Assembly: GCA_036396915.1 (NCBI GenBank)
Contig: DASWJX010000126.1
Coordinates: forward strand, 1 to 15,772
From: BM509 sp036396915
Lineage (GTDB): Bacteria > Desulfobacterota > Desulfuromonadia > Desulfuromonadales > Geopsychrobacteraceae
Direction: 5' to 3'
DNA length: 15,772 bases
Part shown: in pieces, positions 1 to 6,120 of the stretch
Layout of the letters: each line of letters opens with the position of its first letter
Position numbering within the stretch: the stretch's first letter is position 1
Notes under the pieces: model-generated
The model's database searches: none
What the model was told of the DNA's origin: nothing
What the model saw: only the letters and a program-made list of their open reading frames with translations
Translations under genes and position numbers: made by a program

Positions 1-531
1 GTAGAAGATGAAGATCTGCACCAGCAGCGGGGTTCCGCGGATCACCTCGATATAGAAGATCGACAGCTGCCGCAGGGTGATATTGCCGGAAACCCGGCAC
101 AGTCCGGTAATCAGTCCGATCAGCATGCCCAGGACACTGGCCGCGGCCGACAGCCAGAGGGTGGTCCAGAGGCCGACCGTCAGCGGTCCGGGCCGCCAGT
201 GCCGGGTTGCGCCGAGCGTATCCCCCGCAAAGAGGTCTTCCTCGACATCGACCGCAACGGTCTCGCTGTCGACTTCAAAGACCCGTTCTTCGCCGTCCTC
301 GCTGAGCACGCCGATCCTGGTTTTGTCGCCGAGCTTGTCGATGCGAACGACGCGGCCGTCGAAGGGAATATTTTTGAAGTCTTCCTGATGATAAAGGAAA
401 TATTGCGGAACCCGATTCCAGCGCCAGGTGTAGTCGATCTTTTTGGTCGCAACCCAGAGCCCCGCCGCCAGAGCGAGCAGAATCAGGAAGGTCAACAGCC
501 GCCAGAGCCAGTTTTGTAAAACAGTATTCAC
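1..531 (-). CDS. Amino-acid ABC transporter permease (N-terminal part, runs off left edge)
   Basis: This is an inner-membrane permease of the polar amino acid (HisM/GlnP) ABC family, which forms the channel for substrate handed over by the binding protein encoded just upstream. The 177 visible residues start at a GTG (529-531); no strong Shine-Dalgarno is visible, so the start is the least certain part. Residues 9-28 form a hydrophobic helix. Residues 31-115 are a polar segment rich in alternating hydrophobic and charged residues (FDGRVVRIDKLGDK, 57-70), unlike the short loop of typical family members. The permease core begins near residue 118 with a second helix and reaches the family signature IEVIRGTPLLVQIF (161-174). 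The C-terminal half, including the EAA loop that contacts the ATPase, lies outside the window. Family assignment is confident; substrate is unknown. Confidence 0.9.
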   Translation of the reverse strand, partial: MNTVLQNWLWRLLTFLILLALAAGLWVATKKIDYTWRWNRVPQYFLYHQEDFKNIPFDGRVVRIDKLGDKTRIGVLSEDGEERVFEVDSETVAVDVEEDLFAGDTLGATRHWRPGPLTVGLWTTLWLSAAASVLGMLIGLITGLCRVSGNITLRQLSIFYIEVIRGTPLLVQIFIFY

Positions 532-584
532 CGTGCAAGGACTTTCTGAAGAGATGTGAGTCGGGCAGCATTTCCGACAAGATA

Positions 585-616
585 CGGCGGGGGGAGATGG
601 AATTTCCCCCCCGCCG
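585..616 (-). promoter_or_regulatory. GC-rich hairpin between binding-protein and permease genes
   Basis: A perfect 10-bp inverted repeat (585-594 with 607-616; arm CGGCGGGGGG) encloses a 12-nt loop, just after the stop codon of the minus-strand binding-protein gene. No U-tract follows on the minus strand, so it is not a classic intrinsic terminator. Known ABC operons often place such a hairpin after the binding-protein gene to stabilise its mRNA or partly block read-through, giving more binding protein than permease. That role is inferred here. Confidence 0.45.
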
Positions 617-629
617 GCTCAAGGGACGA

Positions 630-1433
630 TCAGTTTTGGACCTGCTTCAGCCAGGCGTCGCTGAGGAACCATTTTTCATAGATTTTGTCGTAGGTTCCGT
701 CGCTTTTAATCTGGTTCATGAAGTTGTTCAGCCAGTTGATGAGATCGAAGTTGCCCTGGCGGACGGCCCAGGCCAGCGGCTCGTAGGTGAAAGGCGTATC
801 CAGAAAGACCAGCTTGCCTTCGTTCTTCTGCGCATTGGCAATCGCCATGTAGGGCAGGTCATAGACAAAGGCATCGATTTTGCCGTTGACCAGGTCCATG
901 ACGCCTTCCTGCTCGGTTTCAAAGGAGATGTAGGTGCAGTTCGGAATCATCCGTTTGGTGGCCTGCTCGCCGGTGGTGCCGAGCTTGGAGGCAACCTTGT
1001 ACTGCTTGTGGTTCAGATCCTTGTAGGACTTGACGGCGTCGGCATGCTCCTTTTTGATCAGGATGCTCTGACCGACGACGATGTACGGCGTCGCGAAACT
1101 GACTTTCATGTTCCTTTCCTGGGTCAGGGTCATGCCGCTCATGATGATGTCGTACTTCTTGGTGAGCAGCCCGGGGATGATGCCGTCCCAGGCGGTGCTG
1201 ACCAGTTCGAGTTTGACGCCCATCGCCTTGGCCATGCGCTTGGCCATGTCGACGTCGAAACCGACAATATCGCCTTTTTGGTTGGTCATTTCAAACGGCA
1301 TGTAGCCGGGCTCCATACCGACCCGCAGCACGCCGCGCTCCTGAATGTCGTTCAGGGTATCCGCCGCGGCAAAGCCGGGCAGGGCGACCAGCAGGACCAG
1401 CAGGCAGCCGAGCAACAGGACAAATTTTTTCAT
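630..1433 (-). CDS. Periplasmic amino-acid-binding protein of an ABC transporter (SBP_bac_3)
   Basis: This 267-residue solute-binding protein would capture an amino acid in the periplasm and deliver it to the permease encoded downstream. The ATG at 1431-1433 is chosen because an excellent Shine-Dalgarno (GAGGAGG, 1439-1445) precedes it and a signal peptide follows at once: KK, then a hydrophobic core to about residue 19, with likely cleavage after the AAA at 22-24. LLGC at 7-10 resembles a lipobox, but the hydrophobic core continues past it, so a soluble exported protein is more likely. The mature part shows family features: LRVGMEPGYMPFE (36-48), SGMTLTQER (99-107) with the Arg that usually binds the substrate carboxylate, GTTGEQ (152-157) and YDLPY (191-195) with the usual amino-group-binding Asp. 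Substrate cannot be named from sequence. Confidence 0.95.
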   Translation of the reverse strand: MKKFVLLLGCLLVLLVALPGFAAADTLNDIQERGVLRVGMEPGYMPFEMTNQKGDIVGFDVDMAKRMAKAMGVKLELVSTAWDGIIPGLLTKKYDIIMSGMTLTQERNMKVSFATPYIVVGQSILIKKEHADAVKSYKDLNHKQYKVASKLGTTGEQATKRMIPNCTYISFETEQEGVMDLVNGKIDAFVYDLPYMAIANAQKNEGKLVFLDTPFTYEPLAWAVRQGNFDLINWLNNFMNQIKSDGTYDKIYEKWFLSDAWLKQVQN

Positions 1434-1461
1434 CACAACCTCCTCAAGCATGGATAGCGGA

Positions 1462-1482
1462 GTGCCGGCACGGTGCCGGCAC
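1462..1482. repeat. Tandem palindrome GTGCCGGCAC x2
   Basis: The 10-bp palindrome GTGCCGGCAC occurs twice (1462-1471 and 1473-1482), separated by one base, in the 56-bp gap between the zinc-ribbon gene and the binding-protein gene. In RNA the two copies can pair into one long stem; in DNA they could form two adjacent operator half-sites or sites for a dimeric regulator. No U-tract follows on the minus strand. Which use applies is unknown. Confidence 0.5.
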
Positions 1483-1489
1483 CGAAATT

Positions 1490-1645
1490 TCAGTAGGATT
1501 TTCCTTCGTCGAGCAGTTCGGAAATCAGCATTTGCGTATGGCATTCAGGGCACAAGGGCAGATCCTCCAGCGGCAGATAGACAATCTCCTTGTAGCGGCA
1601 TCTGGGGCAGACGATTTCGATCGGTTCGTGCTTGCCGCGTTGCAT
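1490..1645 (-). CDS. Small zinc-ribbon protein, 51 aa, function unknown
   Basis: The open frame extends further upstream, but the part that looks coding starts at the ATG at 1643-1645, which has GGAG about six bases before it and gives MQRGKHEPIEIVCPRC. Four cysteines in two CxxC pairs (CPRC 13-16 and CPEC 32-35, with His37 nearby) are spaced like a rubredoxin-type zinc ribbon, so the protein probably binds one Zn ion. No catalytic residues or other domain are visible, and a DNA, RNA or protein-binding role can only be guessed. It lies 56 bp upstream of the binding-protein gene on the same strand and may share its transcript. It is divergent from lepA. I do not recognise a named family. Confidence 0.75.
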   Translation of the reverse strand: MQRGKHEPIEIVCPRCRYKEIVYLPLEDLPLCPECHTQMLISELLDEGKSY

Positions 1646-1702
1646 GTCAGGCTCCGTCGCTGAAAGTTTTTCAAACAAACATTTGGTATGGCCGAAGTTT
1701 TT

Positions 1703-1732
1703 CTTATAGCACAGCAGTCTCCAGGCAAACAA
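1703..1732 (-). promoter_or_regulatory. Possible promoter for the zinc-ribbon gene and transporter
   Basis: On the minus strand a TTGTTT (1727-1732) is separated by 18 bp from TATAAG (1703-1708). The -10 matches the sigma70 consensus at five of six positions, but the -35 at only three. It lies about 57 bp upstream of the zinc-ribbon start. It is the best candidate in this gap for the minus direction, but weak. Confidence 0.25.
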
Positions 1733-1771
1733 GCAGGTTATCGATCGTAAATCCTCCCCTGTGCCGTCAGC

Positions 1772-1796
1772 ATCCGGAGGCGACCGGATTTTCCGG
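1772..1796. repeat. Overlapping inverted repeats in the divergent gap
   Basis: ATCCGG (1772-1777) pairs with CCGGAT (1784-1789) around a 6-nt loop, and the same CCGGA (1784-1788) can instead pair with TCCGG (1792-1796). The alternatives exclude each other. The element lies between the divergent zinc-ribbon and lepA genes, upstream of the proposed lepA promoter, so a protein-binding site is possible. Nothing further supports a function. Confidence 0.3.
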
Positions 1797-1814
1797 GGCG
1801 ATGAGCCTTTGCTC

Positions 1815-1844
1815 TTTACAAAACCGGGCACAACGGTCTAAAAT
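1815..1844 (+). promoter_or_regulatory. Probable sigma70 promoter for lepA-lepB
   Basis: TTTACA (1815-1820) and TAAAAT (1839-1844) each match the sigma70 consensus at five of six positions, with an 18-bp spacer. Transcription would start near 1851, giving a leader of about 45 nt before the lepA ATG. No other good candidate was seen in this gap for the plus strand. Confidence 0.5.
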
Positions 1845-1897
1845 TACCGGTTTTCAGTACGAGATCAACCCAACAAATTTCATTGAAACAGGACGGC

Positions 1898-3697
1898 ATG
1901 AGCCAGCAACTGATTCGCAATTTTTCCATTATCGCCCACATCGATCACGGCAAGTCGACCCTGGCGGACCGGTTGCTGGAAGCGACCGGCGCGCTGACTG
2001 ATCGGGAAAAGTCCGCTCAGTACCTGGACAAGATGGAGCTCGAGAAGGAACGGGGCATCACCATCAAGTCCCAGGCGGTGCGTCTGCACTACCTGGCCAA
2101 GGACGGCAAGACCTATCTGCTGAACCTGATCGACACCCCCGGCCATGTCGACTTTTCCTATGAAGTCAGCCGTTCGCTGTCCGCCTGTGAAGGCGCGATG
2201 CTGGTGGTTGACGCCGCGCAGGGCGTTGAAGCCCAGACGCTGGCCAACGTTTATATGGCCATCGATCAGGATCTGGAGATCTTTCCGGTGCTCAACAAGA
2301 TCGATCTGCCGAGCGCCGACCCGCAACGGGTCAGGGAAGAGATCGAGGAGATTATCGGCCTCGACGCCAGCGACGCCATCGAGGCCAGCGCCAAGGAAGG
2401 GCTGGGAATCGTCGACATTCTGGAAGCGATCGTAGCGCGGGTTCCCGCACCCGGCGGCGACCGGAATGCGCCGCTCAAGGCGTTGACCTTCGACTCCTGG
2501 TACGATTCCTACCAGGGGGTCATCGTGCTGGTCCGGGTTGTCGACGGCGTCATCAAAAAAGGGGACAAGATCAAGCTGATGGCCACCGGCGGCAGCTATG
2601 AAGTGCAGAAGGTCGGAGCCTTCAGTCCGCATCCGCTGATCCTGCCCGAGCTGGCGGCCGGCGAGGTCGGGTTTGTCATCGCCGGGATCAAGATTGTCCT
2701 GGATGCCAAGGTCGGCGACACCATTACCCACCTGCACGCCCCGGCCGAAAAGGCGCTGCCCGGTTACAAGGAAGTCAAGCCGATGGTCTTTTCGGGGCTC
2801 TATCCGATCGATTCCGGCGAATACGACGCACTGCGGGATGCCCTGGAAAAACTGCGCCTCAACGATGCGGCCTTTTCTTTCGAACCGGAAAATTCCCTGG
2901 CGCTCGGCTTCGGTTTCCGGTGCGGTTTTCTCGGCCTGCTGCATATGGAGATCATCCAGGAACGTCTGGAGCGCGAATTCGGGGTCGAGCTGATCACCAC
3001 GGCGCCGACGGTCGTTTACAAGGTGACCACGACCAAAGGGGAGCTGTTGCATGTCGAGAGCGCCAACATGCTGCCCGACGTTCAGCTTATTGAAAAGATC
3101 GAGGAGCCTTTCGTTCTGGCTTCGATTCACGTGCCGAACGAATTCGTCGGCGCGGTGCTGAACCTCTGCATCGAAAAACGGGGCATCCAGCGGGAGCTGA
3201 AATATCTGACCGCCAACCGGGTCATGGTCATTTACGAACTGCCGCTCAATGAAATCGTCATGGACTTCTTCGACCGGCTCAAATCGATCACCCGCGGTTA
3301 TGCGTCCCTCGATTACGAACATCTCGATTTCCGCGAGAGCCAACTGGTCCGTCTGAATGTGCTGATCAACGGCGATCCGGTCGATGCCCTGTCGCTGATC
3401 GTTCATCGCGACAAGGCCCAGTTCCGCGGCCGGGACCTGGTCGCCAAGATGAAGGAATTTATTCCCCGGCAGCAGTACGAGGTGGCGATCCAGGCCGCTA
3501 TCGGCAACAAGGTCATCGCCCGCTCCACGGTCAAGGCCCTGCGCAAGGATGTCACGGCCAAGTGCTACGGCGGCGACATCACCCGCAAGCGCAAGCTGCT
3601 GGAAAAACAGAAGGCGGGCAAAAAACGGATGAAGCAGGTGGGGAGCGTGGAGTTGCCCCAGGAAGCATTTCTTGCCATTCTCAAGGTTAAGGACTAG
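1898..3697 (+). CDS. lepA: Elongation factor 4 (LepA), ribosomal GTPase
   Basis: LepA is a translational GTPase that acts on the ribosome; back-translocation and roles in initiation or 30S assembly have been proposed. The ATG at 1898 is chosen over the in-frame ATG at 1883 because AGGA lies at 1890-1893 and the resulting 599 residues match the usual family length (about 600). All G motifs are present: AHIDHGKST (13-21), ERGITI (51-56), DTPGHVDF (79-86), NKID (133-136) and SAKEG (164-168). The EF-G-like domains follow, with the family-typical GFGFRCGFLGLLHMEI and, near the C terminus, the basic LepA-specific region (KAKCYGGDITRKRKLLEKQK-like, ending in KKRMKQVG). It overlaps no neighbour; lepB follows after 7 nt, so the two are almost certainly cotranscribed, as in many bacteria. 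Confidence 0.98.
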   Translation: MSQQLIRNFSIIAHIDHGKSTLADRLLEATGALTDREKSAQYLDKMELEKERGITIKSQAVRLHYLAKDGKTYLLNLIDTPGHVDFSYEVSRSLSACEGAMLVVDAAQGVEAQTLANVYMAIDQDLEIFPVLNKIDLPSADPQRVREEIEEIIGLDASDAIEASAKEGLGIVDILEAIVARVPAPGGDRNAPLKALTFDSWYDSYQGVIVLVRVVDGVIKKGDKIKLMATGGSYEVQKVGAFSPHPLILPELAAGEVGFVIAGIKIVLDAKVGDTITHLHAPAEKALPGYKEVKPMVFSGLYPIDSGEYDALRDALEKLRLNDAAFSFEPENSLALGFGFRCGFLGLLHMEIIQERLEREFGVELITTAPTVVYKVTTTKGELLHVESANMLPDVQLIEKIEEPFVLASIHVPNEFVGAVLNLCIEKRGIQRELKYLTANRVMVIYELPLNEIVMDFFDRLKSITRGYASLDYEHLDFRESQLVRLNVLINGDPVDALSLIVHRDKAQFRGRDLVAKMKEFIPRQQYEVAIQAAIGNKVIARSTVKALRKDVTAKCYGGDITRKRKLLEKQKAGKKRMKQVGSVELPQEAFLAILKVKD

Positions 3698-3704
3698 ACA
3701 ACTC

Positions 3705-4376
3705 ATGGCTTTTTTCAAAAAGAAAAAAAACCCGAGCGAACTGCCGAACACAACGCCGAAACCCTGGTACCGCGAATGGGCCGAAGCACTGATCGTTGCC
3801 ATTGTTCTGGCGCTGATCATCCGCACCTTCCTGTTCCAGGCCTTCAAAATCCCGTCCGGGTCGATGCTCGACACCCTGCAGATCGGCGACCATCTGCTGG
3901 TCAATAAGTTCATGTACGGCACGCATATTCCGTTTGTTGACGGCTGCTTTCTCGCCGTGCGCCAGCCGGAACGGGGGGATGTTATCGTCTTCGAGTTTCC
4001 CGAGGACGAAGACGAATCCTACTTTCAGCGCCGCGATTTCATCAAACGGGTGATCGGTATTCCGGGAGACGTGATCGAGATCAAGAACAAGCAGGTTTTC
4101 GTCAACGGTCTGCCCTACCTGCTTGAGCAGGAGGTGCACAAGGATGCGCAGACCGTTCCCGCCGTTGCCGGGCCCAGGGATTTTGCCGGACCGATCAAGG
4201 TTCCCGAAGACAGGTATTTTGTCATGGGGGATAATCGGGATTACTCCTACGACAGCCGTTTCTGGGGCTTCGTCGACAAGTCCAAAATCAAGGGGCTGGC
4301 ATTCATCAAGTACTGGTCCTGGGATGCGCAGAACATGTTGCCGCGCTGGGAACGGATCGGCCGCTGGATTGACTGA
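3705..4376 (+). CDS. lepB: Signal peptidase I
   Basis: This membrane-bound serine protease (family S26) removes signal peptides from exported proteins on the outer face of the inner membrane. The ATG at 3705 follows the lepA stop by 7 nt, with AAGGA inside the end of lepA as ribosome binding site, which suggests translational coupling. The 223 residues show a basic cytoplasmic N terminus (FKKKK), one membrane helix at about 27-43, box B PSGSM (50-54) with catalytic Ser53, box D RRDFIKRVIGIPGD (109-122) with general-base Lys114, and box E MGDNRDYSYDSR (174-185). The single N-terminal helix contrasts with the two of E. coli LepB and is usual elsewhere. All catalytic residues are intact. No clear terminator separates it from the pyr promoter 37 bp downstream. 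Confidence 0.98.
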   Translation: MAFFKKKKNPSELPNTTPKPWYREWAEALIVAIVLALIIRTFLFQAFKIPSGSMLDTLQIGDHLLVNKFMYGTHIPFVDGCFLAVRQPERGDVIVFEFPEDEDESYFQRRDFIKRVIGIPGDVIEIKNKQVFVNGLPYLLEQEVHKDAQTVPAVAGPRDFAGPIKVPEDRYFVMGDNRDYSYDSRFWGFVDKSKIKGLAFIKYWSWDAQNMLPRWERIGRWID

Positions 4377-4412
4377 GCGCTCGCGAGGCGCGCGGAAAAA
4401 TGTGAAAACCGA

Positions 4413-4442
4413 TTGACTTTACACGGCCGCAACTGCTACATT
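4413..4442 (+). promoter_or_regulatory. Promoter of the pyr operon
   Basis: TTGACT (4413-4418) and TACATT (4437-4442) are separated by 18 bp, a good sigma70 match (five of six and four of six). The start point would be near 4449, leaving a leader of about 160 nt before pyrR. That leader contains the PyrR-type hairpin and terminator described below, which fits a promoter at this position. Confidence 0.65.
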
Positions 4443-4471
4443 CCGCTTCATTAAATTGATGCTTCGTCCAC

Positions 4472-4503
4472 CCCTTTAAGCTAACCCGAGAGGTTAACAA
4501 GGG
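4472..4503 (+). promoter_or_regulatory. PyrR-binding RNA hairpin (anti-antiterminator)
   Basis: The RNA folds as a lower stem CCCTT/AAGGG (4472-4476 with 4499-4503), an asymmetric internal loop, and an upper stem TAACC/GGTTA (4482-4486 with 4492-4496) capped by CGAGA. The segment TAACCCGAGAGGTT (4482-4495) fits the known PyrR-binding consensus ARUCCNGNGAGGYU at all but two specified positions, and the bulged stem with the GAGAGG at its tip is the known architecture. It lies upstream of pyrR in the leader. PyrR with UMP would be expected to stabilise this hairpin and favour termination. Confidence 0.75.
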
Positions 4504-4553
4504 CCCTATCGATGGCACTGCACAGCTATAAAAATTTCGAAAAGTACCTGTTA
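4495..4553 (+). promoter_or_regulatory. Candidate antiterminator pairing in pyr leader
   Basis: TAACAAGG (4495-4502), from the 3' side of the PyrR hairpin, can pair with CCTGTTA (4547-4553), from the 5' arm of the terminator, as seven base pairs with A4499 bulged. Forming this pairing destroys both the PyrR hairpin and the terminator, which is the logic of Bacillus pyr attenuation. The pairing is short, so folding energies would decide. Confidence 0.45.
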
Positions 4554-4580
4554 CGCCGCTGGCGTACAGGTACTTTTTTT
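4541..4580 (+). terminator. Intrinsic terminator (attenuator) before pyrR
   Basis: GTACCTGT (4544-4551) pairs with ACAGGTAC (4566-4573), and ACGCC (4553-4557) with GGCGT (4561-4565), with one bulged T and loop GCT. Seven Ts follow (4574-4580), and AAA at 4541-4543 can extend the stem. It sits between the promoter and pyrR, so it must act as a regulated attenuator rather than ending an upstream gene. Confidence 0.88.
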
Positions 4581-4608
4581 GTGCCCGAAACCTGCAGGAG
4601 GTACACGG

Positions 4609-5142
4609 ATGGCTGGCGAACCTATTGAAATCCTTGACGTAACGGGAATCGATCGGGCCTTGACCCGGATCGCTCATGAAATTCTCGAGCATAACCGGGG
4701 AACCGAAAACCTGGTCCTGATCGGCATCCGCACCGGGGGCGATTACCTGGCGGCCGAACTGCAGAAAAAGATCGCCGAGATCGAAGGGGTGATGGTCCCG
4801 CTGGGAACCGTCGATATCACCATGTATCGCGACGATCTCGCCTCACGCAGCAATCTTTCCGTGGGCAAGACCGATATCCGCTTTCCGCTCGGAGAACGTC
4901 AGGTGGTGCTGGTCGATGATGTTCTGTTCACCGGCCGGACCATCCGCGCGGCAATGGATGCCCTGATCGATCTGGGCCGGCCGCGCAACATCCAGCTGGC
5001 GATCCTGATCGATCGCGGCCATCGCGAACTGCCGATCCGACCCGATTACATCGGCAGAAATCTGCCCACCTCGCGCCATGAACGGATCGAGGTGGCATTC
5101 GACGAACAGCATGTCCCTCAGGCGGTCAGCCTGATCAAATAG
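4609..5142 (+). CDS. pyrR: PyrR, pyrimidine operon attenuator protein / uracil phosphoribosyltransferase
   Basis: PyrR senses UMP/UTP and binds pyr mRNA to promote termination; family members often also convert uracil and PRPP to UMP. The ATG at 4609 has an ideal AGGAGG (4596-4601) seven bases upstream and gives 177 residues, the usual family length (about 180). The type I phosphoribosyltransferase fold is evident: the PRPP-binding motif VVLVDDVLFTGRT (99-111), an early loop GIRTGG (39-44), and the PyrR-typical RGHRELPIRPDYIGRN (136-151). It is the first gene of the operon and its own leader carries the matching RNA hairpin, which makes autoregulation very likely. The stop lies 18 nt before pyrB. 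Regulatory function is inferred from protein plus RNA site together; catalytic activity is likely but unproved. Confidence 0.96.
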   Translation: MAGEPIEILDVTGIDRALTRIAHEILEHNRGTENLVLIGIRTGGDYLAAELQKKIAEIEGVMVPLGTVDITMYRDDLASRSNLSVGKTDIRFPLGERQVVLVDDVLFTGRTIRAAMDALIDLGRPRNIQLAILIDRGHRELPIRPDYIGRNLPTSRHERIEVAFDEQHVPQAVSLIK

Positions 5143-5160
5143 CCCAAGCGGAGGAGCACG

Positions 5161-6096
5161 ATGGATTTTCAGCAGAAGCATATCCTCGGGATCGAAAATC
5201 TGACCGCCGAGGAGATTACCTTCATCCTTGACAGCGCCGAAAGCTTTAAGGAGATCAGCACCCGCAGCATCAAGAAAGTGCCGACCCTGCGCGGCAAGAC
5301 CATCATCAATCTGTTTTTCGAGGCCAGCACCCGGACCCGGACCTCCTTCGAGATCGCCGGCAAGCGGCTCTCGGCGGACACCGTCAATATCAGCGCCTCG
5401 GGGTCGTCGGTTGTCAAGGGGGAAACCCTGGAAGACACGGCCAGAAACATCGAGGCGATGCGCCCCGATATCATCGTCATGCGCCACAACGCTTCAGGGG
5501 CCTGTCACTACCTGGCCGAGCGTCTGGACTGCTCGGTCATCAATGCCGGCGACGGCATGCATGAGCATCCCAGTCAGGCGCTGCTGGACGCGTTCACCAT
5601 CCGCCAGCACAAGGGGCGGATCGAGGGGCTCACCGTGGCCATTGTCGGCGACATCACCCACAGCCGGGTGGTGCGCTCCAATATCTACTGCCTGAACAAG
5701 CTGGGAGCCAGGGTGCGGATCGCCGGCCCCGGCACCATGCTGCCGCCGGGTATCGAGCGGCTGGGTTGCCAGGTGTTCAGCAATCTCGAGGATGCGATCC
5801 GCGATGCGGACTGCGTGATGATGCTGCGCATTCAACGGGAACGGCAGGGCGCGTCCCTGATCCCGTCGGTGCGCGAGTATGCCCGTTTCTTCGGCCTCAG
5901 CGAAGAGAAACTGCGGCTGGCCAAAGCGGATGCCATCGTCATGCACCCGGGTCCGGTCAATCGCGGCGTCGAAATGGCGTCCTCCGTCGTCGACGGACCG
6001 CAAAATGTTATTCTCGAGCAGGTCGAAAATGGCGTCGCGGTGCGGATGGCTCTGCTCTATCTGGTTTCCGGCGGCGAGACCCTGTCGCACGACTAA
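5161..6096 (+). CDS. pyrB: Aspartate carbamoyltransferase catalytic subunit
   Basis: PyrB joins carbamoyl phosphate and aspartate to give N-carbamoyl-L-aspartate, the committed step of pyrimidine synthesis, in the cytoplasm. It has 311 residues, the normal catalytic-chain length, with a strong Shine-Dalgarno GGAGGAG (5150-5156). The carbamoyl phosphate loop STRTRTSF (56-63), the GSSVVKGETLEDT loop (81-93) carrying the Ser and Lys contributed across the trimer interface, and GDGMHEHPSQALLD (130-143) are all intact, followed by the aspartate-binding domain with MHPGPVNRG near the end. No pyrI regulatory-chain gene is next to it, so an unregulated trimer or an assembly with PyrC is possible. Here PyrC keeps its metal ligands, unlike the inactive PyrC partner seen in some bacteria. 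Confidence 0.98.
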   Translation: MDFQQKHILGIENLTAEEITFILDSAESFKEISTRSIKKVPTLRGKTIINLFFEASTRTRTSFEIAGKRLSADTVNISASGSSVVKGETLEDTARNIEAMRPDIIVMRHNASGACHYLAERLDCSVINAGDGMHEHPSQALLDAFTIRQHKGRIEGLTVAIVGDITHSRVVRSNIYCLNKLGARVRIAGPGTMLPPGIERLGCQVFSNLEDAIRDADCVMMLRIQRERQGASLIPSVREYARFFGLSEEKLRLAKADAIVMHPGPVNRGVEMASSVVDGPQNVILEQVENGVAVRMALLYLVSGGETLSHD

Positions 6097-6120
6097 TCTC
6101 CATTTAAAGAGGTGACAACG

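Noticed and set aside
1404..1433. Lipobox-like LLGC in the binding protein signal peptide
   Set aside because: It falls at residues 7-10, before the hydrophobic core ends, and a normal AAA cleavage site follows at about 24.
597..1457. Plus-strand frame of 286 codons opposite the binding-protein gene
   Set aside because: Its peptide is rich in D, V, L, H and Q in the manner of antisense frames, while the minus strand encodes a complete exported binding protein with signal peptide and ribosome site.
1880..3922. Long minus-strand open frame of 680 codons opposite lepA
   Set aside because: It is the shadow of lepA and the lepB start: composition is unnatural, no ribosome site or domain is visible, and the plus strand has complete, recognisable genes. 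Similar long antisense frames opposite pyrBC, carB and recG were rejected for the same reason; they arise from high GC at third positions.
4377..4400. GC-rich palindromic bases after lepB as a terminator
   Set aside because: Pairing is short and ambiguous and no T-run follows, so end of the lepA-lepB transcript is unresolved.
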